NCBI GenBank assembly: GCA_020351895.1
Contig: CP070672.1
Coordinates: 2,737,332 to 2,766,357 of the forward strand
Direction of reading: 5' to 3'
DNA from: Thermoplasmata archaeon
GTDB taxonomy: Archaea > Thermoplasmatota > Thermoplasmata > GCA-020350865
DNA length: 29,026 nucleotides
Of the stretch, positions 8,689-17,539 are shown one piece after another. Below the pieces are notes generated by a model. The model was given only the letters and a program-made list of their open reading frames with translations. It had not been told where the DNA came from and did not search any database. The position numbers and the translations under genes are program-made. The stretch's first letter is position 1. Every line of letters starts with the position of its first letter.

Positions 8689-9891
8689 CTATTCCATCTC
8701 CTTTTTCAGGGTGGCTCCCAGGCGTTTTATGCCTTCAGTTATCAAATCATCCGAGGAGTGGGAGAAATTGAGCCGCATGTGATTGCTTCCGGTGCCGTCG
8801 AAATAGAAGGCCCCACCGATGACAAAGGCCACGTTATACTCTTTTATGGCCCTCATGAGAATCAGCCTTGAATCCATGTGCTCTGGCAAGGTGACCCATG
8901 TGAACATTCCCCCTTCCGGTTTTGTCCATGTCAAACCCTCTGGGAAATACTCGCCCATTGCCTCCATCATGATGTCCTTCTTCCTTTTGTACATGGTCTT
9001 TATCTTCTCTATATGGGGCATGAGAAGGCCCCTGTCCATGAACTCGTAGGCAATGTATTGTGAAAACGTGGTGGAGCATAAATCTGCAGATTGCTTGGCA
9101 ATTGCGAACTTCCGGGCAAGGTCCTTTGGAGCATGTATCCAGGCAACCCTAAGACCAGGTGAAAGGAGTTTTGACATGGTCCCCAAAAAGATCACCCTGC
9201 TTTCGTAATCAAAATATTTTACGGGTCTCACATCCTCTCCCTCGAATCTCAGTCTGCTGTACGGATCATCCTCGAGAATCAGCACATCATACTCGATTGC
9301 AAGCTCCAGCATATCCTCCCTCCGCTTCTCACTCATTGTGACACCAGCTGGATTCTGGAATGTGGGAACAACATAGATCATTTTTGGCTTTCTACCCTCT
9401 GCTTTCAGGGATGCGAGCTTCTCGCTTAAGGAATCCACTACTAGGCCACCATCATCCTGGTCCACTGCTTCCATTTCGGCCTGAAACATTCTGAAGGCCC
9501 CAAGACCGCCAACATATGAAGGGGCTGTTGTTAGAATAAGATCCCCTGGGTTCAGAAGCACGCTACTGATTAAGGACAATGCCTGCTGTGAACCTGTTGT
9601 GACAATGACATTATTGACTTCTCCTCCAACGTGAAGTTGATCCTTCATGTAATCCAAAAGTGCCATGCGAAGGGGTCTGATTCCCTCTGTTGCACAGTAT
9701 TGGAGGCATTTGTGGGAGTCGTTCTTTAGTATCTCGGTACAAATCTCCGATATCTCGTCTGCCGGGAAAGCTGCTGGATTGGGAAGGCCCCCTGCCAGTG
9801 AAATTATCTCTGGCTTTTGGGTCAGCTCTAGAAGTTCCCTTATGTCTGATGCTTTCATGCCTCTTGCTCTGTCGGAGAAGAATCTACTCAT
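8689..9891 (-). CDS. PLP-dependent aminotransferase, fold type I (LysN/aromatic-type)
   Basis: About 400 residues from an ATG at 9891, which follows AGGTGG by 7-9 bases. An upstream in-frame GTG at 9903 would add four residues but lies too close to that site. Class I/II aminotransferase features, numbered from the GTG: QNPAG with Asn184, EDDPYSRLRF (211-220, Asp binding the PLP pyridine), GTMSKLLSPGLRVAW with the Schiff-base Lys245, and a C-terminal NHMRLNFS with the carboxylate-binding Arg. The pattern is that of the 2-aminoadipate/aromatic aminotransferase group related to MocR C-terminal domains, but no DNA-binding domain is present. The amino-acid substrate is uncertain. It diverges from purC. 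Confidence 0.92.
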   Translation of the reverse strand: MSRFFSDRARGMKASDIRELLELTQKPEIISLAGGLPNPAAFPADEISEICTEILKNDSHKCLQYCATEGIRPLRMALLDYMKDQLHVGGEVNNVIVTTGSQQALSLISSVLLNPGDLILTTAPSYVGGLGAFRMFQAEMEAVDQDDGGLVVDSLSEKLASLKAEGRKPKMIYVVPTFQNPAGVTMSEKRREDMLELAIEYDVLILEDDPYSRLRFEGEDVRPVKYFDYESRVIFLGTMSKLLSPGLRVAWIHAPKDLARKFAIAKQSADLCSTTFSQYIAYEFMDRGLLMPHIEKIKTMYKRKKDIMMEAMGEYFPEGLTWTKPEGGMFTWVTLPEHMDSRLILMRAIKEYNVAFVIGGAFYFDGTGSNHMRLNFSHSSDDLITEGIKRLGATLKKEME

Positions 9892-9990
9892 GTCTTCTTC
9901 CACCTAAATCACCAAAGGGTTATAGGTGAAGGGATATTTATTGTTATTTTAGAAAATATCAAATAACTGAAAAGCCATAGGGAAGCACTG

Positions 9991-9997
9991 TTTATAC
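9991..9997 (+). promoter_or_regulatory. TATA box of purC
   Basis: TTTATAC lies 45-51 bases before the purC ATG at 10042, in the ~150-bp gap between divergent genes. At about 26 bases downstream, transcription would start near 10020, giving a short leader of about 20 bases that contains GTAGGTTAACG. Confidence 0.5.
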
Positions 9998-10041
9998 TTT
10001 TACCCCTATTTGCTACAAAAAAGATTGTAGGTTAACGTTTA

Positions 10042-11004
10042 ATGAAAACTGTGATAGACAAAAAGGGGAAAGAGAAAAAGGTAGGGAGAGACATGGAAAA
10101 GAAGCTAATGAAAAAAGGCAAGGTGAAAGAGGTCTATGATGTGGGGGGAGACGAACTCGAATTCATGTTCACTGATCAAATTTCTGTCTTTGACAAGGTG
10201 ATCCCCACAGAAGTTCCTGATAAAGGCGAGACCCTCTGCAGGACGAGCGCTCACTGGTTCGAGGTTGCAAAGTCCATGGGAATTCACACACATTTTGAGG
10301 GGCTTGCAGGGCCGAATTTGATGCGAGTGAAAAAAGTGAATGTTATTAAAGACTATGCCAAGCTCACGCCCAAGACCACTAATTACCTTATACCGCTTGA
10401 ATTCATATGCAGGCATTATGTTGCAGGTTCTCTTTTGGACAGGCTGAAGAGCGGGGAGGTCAAACCCGAATCGGTTGGATTCGAAAAGGACCATGTTCCT
10501 GTTTATGGAGAGAAATTGCCAGAACCCTTCTTCGAGACCACGACAAAGCTGGAAGAGTTCGACAGGAAATTAACAATCCAGGAGGCAATTGACATGGCGG
10601 GATTGACGGAGGAGGAGTTTCAGAATATCAAAGAAACTGTACTAAAATTAGATGATAAAATCGGTGAGGAGGTACGAAAAAGAGGACTCATTCATGTGGA
10701 TGGGAAAAAGGAATTTGCCATCGATTCCCAAAGAAATCTCATGCTGATAGATACTTTCGGCACTGCTGATGAGGACAGGTTCTGGGATGCAGAAAAATAC
10801 GAGGAAGGAAAGTTCGTTGAGATGAGCAAGGAGTTTGTGAGGCAACATTACAGGAGCACCAGTTACCTGGAGCAGCTGGAAGATGCGAGAAAAAAGGGTG
10901 AAGGAGAACCCGATATCCCGCCTCTACCCAATGAATTGACTCCACAGGTGAGCAAGCTTTATGTTGATCTGTTTGAAAGAATAACAGGGGGGAAGTTCAG
11001 GTAA
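10042..11004 (+). CDS. purC: Phosphoribosylaminoimidazole-succinocarboxamide (SAICAR) synthase
   Basis: A 320-residue SAICAR synthetase that joins CAIR and aspartate using ATP in purine biosynthesis. Typical elements are KGKVKEVYDVG (25-35, the ATP-site glycine strand), FTDQISVFD (43-51), ICRHYVAGSLLDR (122-134), FFETTTKLEEFDR, and the C-terminal block LIDTFGTADEDRFWD. In that block the usual acidic pair (DE) reads DT. The protein is longer than bacterial PurC (~240 residues), mainly from a Lys-rich N-terminal extension and a long C-terminus. The ATG at 10042 matches the mapped TATA box. Met18 (10093) after GGGAGAG is a plausible alternative that would remove most of the extension. The purSLQ operon lies about 1.9 kb downstream on the other strand. 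Confidence 0.95.
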   Translation: MKTVIDKKGKEKKVGRDMEKKLMKKGKVKEVYDVGGDELEFMFTDQISVFDKVIPTEVPDKGETLCRTSAHWFEVAKSMGIHTHFEGLAGPNLMRVKKVNVIKDYAKLTPKTTNYLIPLEFICRHYVAGSLLDRLKSGEVKPESVGFEKDHVPVYGEKLPEPFFETTTKLEEFDRKLTIQEAIDMAGLTEEEFQNIKETVLKLDDKIGEEVRKRGLIHVDGKKEFAIDSQRNLMLIDTFGTADEDRFWDAEKYEEGKFVEMSKEFVRQHYRSTSYLEQLEDARKKGEGEPDIPPLPNELTPQVSKLYVDLFERITGGKFR

Positions 11005-11038
11005 AAATGGCAATGTGAATTCCCATAAATTATGATGA

Positions 11039-11044
11039 TTTTTT
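11039..11044 (+). terminator. T6 terminator after purC
   Basis: A run of six T lies 35 bases after the purC stop and just before the convergent PKD-protein stop at 11049. This suits an archaeal T-tract terminator. Confidence 0.4.
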
Positions 11045-11048
11045 GGGA

Positions 11049-11861
11049 CTAAACCACCCAGAATTCCAAAGTTACAGTCTCTGTGTTCCCACGCCAGACC
11101 TCGGAAAAGGGGTAAGAATCATACATGATGTTCACTGTGTACTTGCCCAACGTATCGAATTCATAATTCGTGACACTCCTGTCTTCAGTGGCAAAGTTCC
11201 ACCCAGAATCCCTGAGATCAAACGTGTAATTGTAATAATCATAGGATTCTGTATATTCAGAAGGAGGCATTGTTAGAATTAGATTTATCTGTGTTAATTC
11301 ATAACCTTCTGGTGTCTCTACAGTGATATCAATGGTCGTAAAAAGAAGGCTCATCATGCTGAAATTGATCGGTAAAGATCCATTGTTGTGAAGGGATGTT
11401 GTGATGGGAATCTGCTCTTCCGGAAGAAAAAGTAATTTGTCGATCTCAGCTTGGAAAATCACTTCCTCACTTATCACGGTGATCACACAGACATCTTCAT
11501 TTGACTTGCCGTGTTCATCGGTGATCCTCAGGGTTACGTTTACCTCCTGAGGTTCATAATATGTATGTGTTTTATTGTAATTGTGGGTAACATGAATATT
11601 CGATATATTTACCTCAAATAGCCCATCGCCATCAAAATCCCATTCAAAAACAGCCCTGCTGATATCACCGTCCGGATCATGGACTTCGGGTTCGATAAGA
11701 AAACTGCAATTTGTATAGACAGTTAAATATTCCTCCAAGTCCACCTCTGGAGGCTGGTTCTCCTCAACCTCATCAATTCCAAATCTAACAATCAGAAATA
11801 GGATGATGAAGATACAAATCACAGCCGTGGTAATACCAACTAGAACGTTTTTGCGGCTCAT
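11049..11861 (-). CDS. Membrane-anchored PKD-domain protein, function unknown
   Basis: A 270-residue extracytoplasmic protein with one N-terminal membrane anchor or signal (9-27) after MSRKN. Residues ~37-131 form a PKD/Ig-like beta-sandwich with the hallmark FEWDFDGDGLFEV and a later HNYNKTHTY strand. Residues ~136-270 form a second all-beta domain whose layout (LHNNGSLPINFS, then DLRDSGWNF, ending in a TVTLEFWV strand) resembles BsuPI/CARDB-type Ig folds. Several N-x-S/T sequons fit an exported glycoprotein. The ATG at 11861 has no clear ribosome-binding site. A TTTATATAAA box only about 12 bases upstream is too close to serve it, while ACATTTATTTCC centred ~32 bases upstream is the better promoter. 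No enzymatic motif is visible. Confidence 0.8.
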   Translation of the reverse strand: MSRKNVLVGITTAVICIFIILFLIVRFGIDEVEENQPPEVDLEEYLTVYTNCSFLIEPEVHDPDGDISRAVFEWDFDGDGLFEVNISNIHVTHNYNKTHTYYEPQEVNVTLRITDEHGKSNEDVCVITVISEEVIFQAEIDKLLFLPEEQIPITTSLHNNGSLPINFSMMSLLFTTIDITVETPEGYELTQINLILTMPPSEYTESYDYYNYTFDLRDSGWNFATEDRSVTNYEFDTLGKYTVNIMYDSYPFSEVWRGNTETVTLEFWVV

Positions 11862-11967
11862 AATCCCATTTATATAAACATTTCTTGTAGGAAATAAATG
11901 TTTTGATTCTATTTATTTACTCGAGGATTTTGGAATTTAAATTATTTAATTTAACTCAATCTTCTTT

Positions 11968-12129
11968 TTACCTTCTCATCCTCACAAGAATGATAACAAC
12001 GACGATTAAAATTATTACTATCAAGGCTATTAAAAGATAAGGAAAATCCCCCTCTTCCTCCTCTCCAAATCCGAGTGGGATGAGCACACAGCAGTAAGGA
12101 CCTTCAAGTCTGTAAGCACTGAGATCACC
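11968..12129 (-). pseudogene. C-terminal remnant of a membrane-anchored protein
   Basis: On the minus strand a 53-codon frame is open from 12129 to a TAA at 11968-11970. An in-frame TAA at 12130-12132 closes it upstream, and no ATG or TTG is present; the only GTG is internal. It reads as an acidic linker (GFGEEEEGDF), a strong transmembrane helix rich in Ile, Leu and Val, and a basic RMRR end. That is the normal C-terminal anchor of a single-pass surface protein. The extracellular part is missing, cut off where the plus-strand fragment begins. I infer a gene remnant at a rearrangement breakpoint. The identity of the parent gene is unknown. Confidence 0.6.
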
Positions 12130-12135
12130 TTAGTA

Positions 12136-12786
12136 GGAACTGTCATTGAAAGTGATGGCAGCGGTTCTGTGACTGATACATATTCCTTCAGAAGCGCTGG
12201 TGCAGGCATATACAGTGTAAGCCTGACTATCTCGGACGCTGGTGGCCTGGAGGCCACTGACAATAAAGTAGGTGAACTTCCTGCTGTTGTGGTTATATAT
12301 AATCCGAATGGTGGATTTGTAACTGGAGGTGGGTGGTTCGATTCGCCTGCAGGTGCATACATCCCCGATCCTACCCTGACAGGAAAGGCCACCTTTGGTT
12401 TTGTAGCCAAATTCAAGAAAGGCACGAACGAACCAATTGGTAACACAGAGTTCCAATTTCAGGTGGCTGATTTGAATTTCCATTCAAGCAACTATGAATG
12501 GCTGGTGATAGCAGGCGCAAGGGCACAGTTCAAAGGCACAGGAACCGTTAATGGCTGTGAAGAGGAATACAAGTTCATGCTCACTGCAATCGACGGGGAA
12601 GTAAACGACGGCGGTGGTGTTGACAAGTTCAGAATCAAGATTTGGACAGAAGATGAATTTGCCGTTGAAACAATCCTTTATGACAACGATATATACACAG
12701 ATAGCGAAACACCTGAGGGAGAATCCGAGCATCTAACAGAGCTCGGCGGTGGAGCCGTGGTAATACACAAACCAAAAAATAAGTGA
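12136..12786 (+). pseudogene. 5'-truncated PKD / GGFVTGGGW-domain surface protein
   Basis: The plus frame is open from 12034 to a TGA at 12784-12786 but has no ATG, GTG or TTG before a GTG at 12169, which has no ribosome-binding site and lies inside a domain. Recognisable sequence starts near 12136 in the middle of a PKD repeat (GTVIESDGSGSV...YSVSLTISDAGG). It is followed by a domain with GGFVTGGGWFDSPAGAY, NTEFQFQ, WLVIAGARAQFKGTGTVNG and GGGVDKFRIKIW, ending in GGGAVVIHKPKNK. I recall this C-terminal domain, perhaps what is called post-COAP-1, from bacterial PKD proteins; this is unverified. The N-terminal half is gone, so it is scored as a broken gene, although translation from GTG 12169 (205 residues) cannot be excluded. 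Confidence 0.65.
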
Positions 12787-12880
12787 TAGAGACAAAGACT
12801 GATACACAACAAATCTTATCTTTCACCCTATCTTCTTTTACTCTGGAGGAGGGATCCCAACATGAAGTAGATTCATTTCA

Positions 12881-13717
12881 TTAAAATTTCCTGGAGGTAT
12901 AATCCAATACACTCTCGAATACAGCTTTACCGTCACCCTCCCAATCCTTTTTATCACCCCTCATCCAGTCCGGATGAGCATACCTGTAAAAAACCCTCTC
13001 GGGATGCGGCATCATCCCAAATACGTTTCCGTTTTCGTTGCAGATTCCTGCTATGTTATAAAGAGATCCATTGGGATTCCATGGATAGTCTGCATATTCA
13101 CCCGCATCATCCACATATCGAAAGACTATCTGGTCGTTTTCTATCAATTGTTTTAGGCCTTCCTCCTCTTTTCCGGATGGAAACAGGAACTTTCCCTCTG
13201 CATGGGCGCAGGGTGCCACTATGATCTTGCCTTTCGGTATCTTCGAGGTGAATACGCAATTGCTCTTGCTCTCATGCTTCAAATAAGCTGGTCTGCATTC
13301 GAACCTGTCTGATTCGTTTGTGGCAAGCACAGCCTCAGGAAGCCTGCTCATGGTCTTTCCGAAGGCAGGTAACAATCCTGATTCGACAAGGACCTGAAAA
13401 CCATTGCATATTCCCCCAATGGAATAACCGTTTTCCACGAACTCCTTCAACTGATAGCTCAACTTGCTCTTCATCCTTGCCGCAAAGATGGCACCTGCCC
13501 GAATGTAATCTCCTGACGAGAAACCACCTGGAATCATCACTATCTGATAGTCTGATAGTTTTCTCTTCTCGTTTTCATGAACATCCTTTGAAGTCAATTG
13601 TTTTAGATGGACAAATTCAGGATTGGCACCCAACCTCCTGAAGGAATCGAAGGTCTCCTGCTCGCAGTTGGTGCCTTCTATTCGCAGTATGCATACCTTG
13701 ATTTCCTCAATCCTCAA
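12881..13717 (-). CDS. purQ: Phosphoribosylformylglycinamidine synthase, glutaminase subunit
   Basis: A class I glutamine amidotransferase that supplies ammonia to PurL for FGAR to FGAM conversion. From a TTG start at 13717 the product has 278 residues. That start has GGAG 8 bases upstream, lies just after the purL stop, and places the universal KVCILRIEGTNCE at the N-terminus. A longer reading from 13774 would add 19 residues encoded inside purL and is unlikely. The catalytic triad is visible: Cys104 in GGICNGFQVL, and His238 and Glu240 in PHPER. GGFSSGDYIRAGA is the oxyanion region. It is the last gene of purS-purL-purQ, 19 bases after purL. Confidence 0.93.
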   Translation of the reverse strand: MRIEEIKVCILRIEGTNCEQETFDSFRRLGANPEFVHLKQLTSKDVHENEKRKLSDYQIVMIPGGFSSGDYIRAGAIFAARMKSKLSYQLKEFVENGYSIGGICNGFQVLVESGLLPAFGKTMSRLPEAVLATNESDRFECRPAYLKHESKSNCVFTSKIPKGKIIVAPCAHAEGKFLFPSGKEEEGLKQLIENDQIVFRYVDDAGEYADYPWNPNGSLYNIAGICNENGNVFGMMPHPERVFYRYAHPDWMRGDKKDWEGDGKAVFESVLDYTSRKF

Positions 13718-13736
13718 TAGATCATCTCCAAATAAG

Positions 13737-16103
13737 CTACCCCATGATACTCCATAAAGTGTCGTTCCATGCACGTCTTATTTCACTTACATCGAAATCT
13801 ATCAATTTATTGATTTTATCTGTTACAATCAATCTGGATCCTCCGACCTTTCCGATATTAAAAATTGGCACATCCATTGCTACCTCAAATTCAGATTGAT
13901 CTTCTTTTTTGACCTCCACAATCCATCGTGTATTAGACTCCGAGAACAGTTTGAAATCTCCCCTGATGTCCCCTATAGTTGTTATGTCTATATCTGCCCC
14001 GAAATCTCCACCTATGCACATCTCTGCCAGGCTCACAGCCAAACCCCCATCCGAAAGATCATGGCATGAGGCCACGAAGCCCTTTTCATCGACCCTCAGC
14101 ATGGAATCAATACTTTTTTTCAATAAATCGAAATCAACTTTTGGCACGACGGCACTTTTGCCTCCCAACAACTTGAAATATGCTGAGCCTCCAAGTTCAG
14201 GTTTTGTTTCCCCAATTAGATAAATTGGATTGCCTTCCTTTTTGAAATCCACTGTTACGCAGGATCTGATATCATTGACAATACCCACACCTAAAATCGT
14301 GGGTGTTGGAGGAACTGCACTGGTTCCAGCCTCATTATAGAAACTCACATTTCCGCTCACATAGGGTATTCCGAGGGCCTTGGCGGTGTCTCCAAGACCG
14401 CGGACAGCCTCGTAGAAGTCCCCCAGCTGGGTAGGTTTCTCGGGATTGCCGAAGTTAAGGCAGTCTGCAAATGAGTGGGGCCTTGCACCTACAGCAACCA
14501 GGTTCCTGCAGTTCTCGTCTATAATGGAGCATGCTCCCCAGTAAGGGTCGATTTCAAGAAAAGAAGGATTCACATCCGAGGATAATGCCATGCCCCGAAA
14601 CGAATGCTCCAAGGGTTTCATTACAGCCGCATCGCCGTGGCTTTGTCTTCCTATCTTTCCCTGCAAGGGTTTTAGGATGGTGTTACCCCTAACTGTGTGA
14701 TCGTAAACTCTGATCACCCATTCCTTGTTTGCGATATTCTGGGAGGAAAGGAGTCTGAGAAGAACATCCTCAACATCATCAGGTTCCTGGGGAATGGATT
14801 CTTCGATTTTTTCCTTTGCTTTCTTTATCTCATAGGGTCGGCAGTAGACAGGGCCGCCTGTCAAAAACTCCAAATCCATCTCAAATATCTTCTTATCACC
14901 CCAGAAGACCCTCAAGGTCTTCTCAGGGATGACTTTACCTCTGTCATTAGCCTCAACATCCCATTTCTTACAGATGTAAAGAACCTCCTCTAGATTCTTT
15001 GGATTTACAGCGAACATCATCCTCTCCTGGGATTCAGAGACCCAGATCTCCCAGGGTGACATGTCCTCCTCTTTTAATGGGACCTTTTCAAGCTGTACCT
15101 CTGCACCAAAACCGGCAGCCAGTGCCATCTCACCAACCACACATGATAAACCTCCACCGCCCAAGTCCTTCATTCCATCAAGAAGTCCTTTTTCATTGGC
15201 CTCAAGACAAACATGGATTGTGGGCTCCTTTGTTATTGGATCACCCAACTGAACCGCCCCTCTTGACTCCATCTCAGAAGCGGCTGTAAGTTCGGCAGAG
15301 GCAAACGTCACTCCATGAATCCCGTCCCTTCCTGTTCTTCCTCCCAAAAGGACATAGACGTTTCCAGGCTCCTTGACCCTGCTTCTAATGATATGGTCCT
15401 TTTTGGCTATTCCCACACAACCAACATTGACTATGCAGTTACCCACGTAGCCTTCATGGAAGTACACCATGCCAGTTGTGGTTGGAATGCCGATCCTGTT
15501 CCCATAATCCCGAATCCCAGCCACAACACCAGAGAAAAGATATTTTGGATGCTTCACTCCCTTTGCAAGCTTCTCGTACGGATAATCCAGAGGGCCGAAG
15601 AACAATGGATCTATGAATGCCACGGGTTGAGCCCCCATGCATACGACATCCCGCACAATGCCTCCTATTCCTGTTGCAGCACCCCCGTAGGGCTCGATTG
15701 CCGAGGGGTGGTTGTGACTCTCAAGTGCCACAACATATGCATGCTCATCATCGAACTCCACTACTCCAGCATCCTCGGAAATAACGAGAATGTTCTGCGA
15801 TGCTTCTATGCCGAACACATGCTCCTTCAGTATTACCTTAGAGGATTTATAGCAGCAGTGCTCGGACCAGGCCTGACCCAGGGCTTCCAGTTCAATGTCA
15901 GTTGGATTTCTCTCCTTTTCTTTGAAATGATCCCTCACCCTCTGCATCTCTTCAAGGGAGAGGCCGATTCCGCTTTCTTGGCTGAGCTGCTCTAATTCGG
16001 AATCGCTTGCATTCTCAAGATCGATATCATACACAGGCACATCCAAATCCACTTTCGTAAACAATCTTCTATATCCTTCATCACCCATTGCATCCACTCT
16101 CAT
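13737..16103 (-). CDS. purL: Phosphoribosylformylglycinamidine synthase, synthetase subunit (small PurL)
   Basis: A 788-residue PurL of the small type that works with separate PurS and PurQ. The start is the ATG at 16103, which overlaps the purS stop as ATGA. A frame extension to 16157 runs back into purS and is rejected. Motifs from this start: WSEHC with His82 (79-83), ESHNHPS (128-134, metal/ATP site), [14 protein letters not shown] (139-152), [11 protein letters not shown] (254-264), and the later SHDLSDGG-type block (CHDLSDGGL) of the second half. Both AIRS-like halves are present, so the enzyme is complete. It is slightly longer than typical small PurL (~720-740 residues). It is translationally coupled to purS. 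Confidence 0.95.
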   Translation of the reverse strand: MRVDAMGDEGYRRLFTKVDLDVPVYDIDLENASDSELEQLSQESGIGLSLEEMQRVRDHFKEKERNPTDIELEALGQAWSEHCCYKSSKVILKEHVFGIEASQNILVISEDAGVVEFDDEHAYVVALESHNHPSAIEPYGGAATGIGGIVRDVVCMGAQPVAFIDPLFFGPLDYPYEKLAKGVKHPKYLFSGVVAGIRDYGNRIGIPTTTGMVYFHEGYVGNCIVNVGCVGIAKKDHIIRSRVKEPGNVYVLLGGRTGRDGIHGVTFASAELTAASEMESRGAVQLGDPITKEPTIHVCLEANEKGLLDGMKDLGGGGLSCVVGEMALAAGFGAEVQLEKVPLKEEDMSPWEIWVSESQERMMFAVNPKNLEEVLYICKKWDVEANDRGKVIPEKTLRVFWGDKKIFEMDLEFLTGGPVYCRPYEIKKAKEKIEESIPQEPDDVEDVLLRLLSSQNIANKEWVIRVYDHTVRGNTILKPLQGKIGRQSHGDAAVMKPLEHSFRGMALSSDVNPSFLEIDPYWGACSIIDENCRNLVAVGARPHSFADCLNFGNPEKPTQLGDFYEAVRGLGDTAKALGIPYVSGNVSFYNEAGTSAVPPTPTILGVGIVNDIRSCVTVDFKKEGNPIYLIGETKPELGGSAYFKLLGGKSAVVPKVDFDLLKKSIDSMLRVDEKGFVASCHDLSDGGLAVSLAEMCIGGDFGADIDITTIGDIRGDFKLFSESNTRWIVEVKKEDQSEFEVAMDVPIFNIGKVGGSRLIVTDKINKLIDFDVSEIRRAWNDTLWSIMG

Positions 16104-16339
16104 GAAAACGTGATGGAATATTCGTGAATCACGGGGTTGGCAAGGAGCTTCTCGCACATCTCCTCCACCTTCTGTTTCGCCTCATCCTTGTTATCAGTTC
16201 CGAGATGAATCTCAAAAACCTTTACGGATTTTACATCTGCCACATCGAAACCCAGAAGCTCTAGGGTCTTTTTCGTGTTTGCCCCTTCGGGGTCTGCAAC
16301 ACCTTTTTTTAACTTGATCTTAACCTCAGCCACTACCAT
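16100..16339 (-). CDS. purS: Phosphoribosylformylglycinamidine synthase, PurS subunit
   Basis: A 79-residue PurS, the small structural subunit that bridges PurL and PurQ. The ATG at 16339 follows GGAGG by 8 bases. An in-frame GTG at 16345 lies only two bases from that site and is rejected. Family features are the first strand [16 protein letters not shown], the helix [20 protein letters not shown], and the closing [11 protein letters not shown]. The stop overlaps the purL start (ATGA). It is the first gene of the purSLQ operon. A TTTAAAAT box centred about 26 bases upstream would place transcription start at the ATG itself, which conflicts with use of the GGAGG, so a second promoter further upstream is likely. 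Confidence 0.93.
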   Translation of the reverse strand: MVVAEVKIKLKKGVADPEGANTKKTLELLGFDVADVKSVKVFEIHLGTDNKDEAKQKVEEMCEKLLANPVIHEYSITFS

Positions 16340-16609
16340 TGGCACTCCCTCCGTGCTTTGATTTTAAATCCAGACTACAATCGACATCAAATACCCCACC
16401 CCAGATCAAAACGTGCAAGGGCTTTCTACGAAACCGGGAATGGAATATGAATACTTAAGGTATTTGGAGGGAATGCATACAGTAGTAATCATGAATCTGA
16501 TGCCCTTACTGCGGAATCGAGGGTGTAATGGAAAAATGAATTCACTTTAACGAATTTGCCAGATATCATGAAGAAATCAATAAAAAATCTTAGTACAATT
16601 AATTTGAGA
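16340..16609. other. Intergenic region upstream of purS, no gene seen
   Basis: About 270 bases without a convincing open frame on either strand and no tRNA-like fold noticed. It should hold the purSLQ promoter. Minus-strand AT-rich boxes are TTTAAAAT (16362-16369) and CCTTAAGTATTC (~16450-16461). The right end holds the terminator of the regulator gene. Confidence 0.4.
16582..16587 (-). terminator. T6 terminator of the regulator operon
   Basis: Six T on the minus strand, about 25 bases after the regulator stop at 16610, in the context AGATTTTTTATTG. No strong hairpin precedes it. Confidence 0.4.
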
Positions 16610-17134
16610 TCACAAATTCGCCCATAGTCCTTCCACACGTTTTACTATCTCCTCCCCGAATCCCTTTTGGTATATAAGGATTAATCTCAGTATTTTCTCG
16701 GGCTCATTTACCTTATAAATTACCTCTCTTCCTGTTTTATTTTTTTCGATCATCCCAAACTTCAAAAGCTTGTCAATATAAAACGAGGCAGTTGATTTCA
16801 CAAGTCTAAACTCCTTGGCAATATCACCATGACCAGGATTTTTTTCCTGGATTATAAACAATAAAATTTCCCTTAACATCTTCTGTCTTAATAATGACAT
16901 GATTTTCTTGTCCCTAACACCCAGTTCATATGCAGGATAATATCTTGTGTAATAAGTGTTGGTTATCTTAGATACGATCTCATTCTTTTCGAGTACATGA
17001 AGATGGTATTCGAGCTCTCCCATTGCAATATCAGCCTCCCTGAGAATTTCCCTGAAGTGAATACCAGGTTTGTTTCTAATGATATCCAATATTCGCTTTC
17101 GAACTTCAAGTTTTTCTGCGAGGTCTTTTTCCAT
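16610..17134 (-). CDS. Transcriptional regulator with two winged-helix domains
   Basis: A 174-residue predicted DNA-binding protein with two successive winged helix-turn-helix domains, ~10-72 (GIHFREILREADIAMGELEYHLHVLEKNEIV) and ~78-150 (GHGDIAKEFRLVKSTASFYIDKLLKFGMIE). This ArsR/MarR-like double-wHTH layout is common in Thermoplasmatota, methanogens and haloarchaea. There is no ligand domain or zinc motif. Only 20 bases separate it from the upstream small membrane-protein gene, so the two are probably co-transcribed. It is divergent from the Gln/Asn-rich surface-protein gene. The 8-bp inverted repeat over that gene's TATA box is a candidate binding site. The target genes are inferred from position only. 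Confidence 0.85.
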   Translation of the reverse strand: MEKDLAEKLEVRKRILDIIRNKPGIHFREILREADIAMGELEYHLHVLEKNEIVSKITNTYYTRYYPAYELGVRDKKIMSLLRQKMLREILLFIIQEKNPGHGDIAKEFRLVKSTASFYIDKLLKFGMIEKNKTGREVIYKVNEPEKILRLILIYQKGFGEEIVKRVEGLWANL

Positions 17135-17154
17135 GCTCCCAATGCCTTCCCTTA

Positions 17155-17424
17155 CTATGACGATTTTACTGTTGCTAGGTAGATTATCATAACTACCAGC
17201 AGGTCGATGAATAACAGAATCCTTGCCTCTTTTATGAATTCAAAAGAATTCCATAATTCCGAAAGAAATACAAGAAATGCCTGGACGAAAAATAAGACAA
17301 ATACTCCGCTTACTATGAGTACCTTCTTGTTTTTTGTCGTTTTATAGGTATAGATATTCAATATCAAGAGAATCAGGCATATTCCTAAAAGCAGTATCAC
17401 GGAGAGCAGGAGTAAATTATCCAA
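17155..17424 (-). CDS. Small three-helix membrane protein paired with the regulator
   Basis: An 89-residue hydrophobic protein with three predicted membrane helices (about 3-24, 33-53 and 65-86) and a Lys-rich loop (YKTTKNKK) between the first two. The start is a TTG at 17424, the only start after an upstream in-frame stop. GGTGAT lies just before it and a TTTATAG box about 33 bases upstream. The pattern of a ~90-residue three-TM protein directly before a wHTH gene recurs in archaea; I recall a haloarchaeal DUF7521 group with this look, but membership is unverified. A role as membrane sensor or anchor for the regulator is inference. Confidence 0.72.
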   Translation of the reverse strand: MDNLLLLSVILLLGICLILLILNIYTYKTTKNKKVLIVSGVFVLFFVQAFLVFLSELWNSFEFIKEARILLFIDLLVVMIIYLATVKSS

Positions 17425-17539
17425 TCTATCACCATAACCGATTCAGATTGCCACTATAAATCATTTTGTATCAATTCAGGTAAAATTTCCCGTATGCAAC
17501 GAAAATTTTTCATATGAAGGATTATGATTTAGAATAGTT

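Noticed and set aside
12030..12446. 138-codon minus-strand frame
   Set aside because: It is the antisense shadow of the PKD fragment. It is Pro/Ser/Thr-rich with no family resemblance, and the anchor-helix remnant lies in a different frame.
13718..13774. Longer purQ reading that starts inside purL
   Set aside because: Its 19 extra residues precede the universal PurQ N-terminus and overlap purL coding sequence. TTG 13717 has a proper ribosome-binding site and follows the purL stop.
15315..15995. 226-codon plus-strand frame antisense to purL
   Set aside because: It is a long open frame caused by purL codon use; Cys/His-rich random-looking sequence with no conserved motif.
16104..16157. Longer purL reading that starts inside purS
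   Set aside because: The extension is a shadow of purS. The ATGA overlap at 16100-16103 is the standard coupled start.
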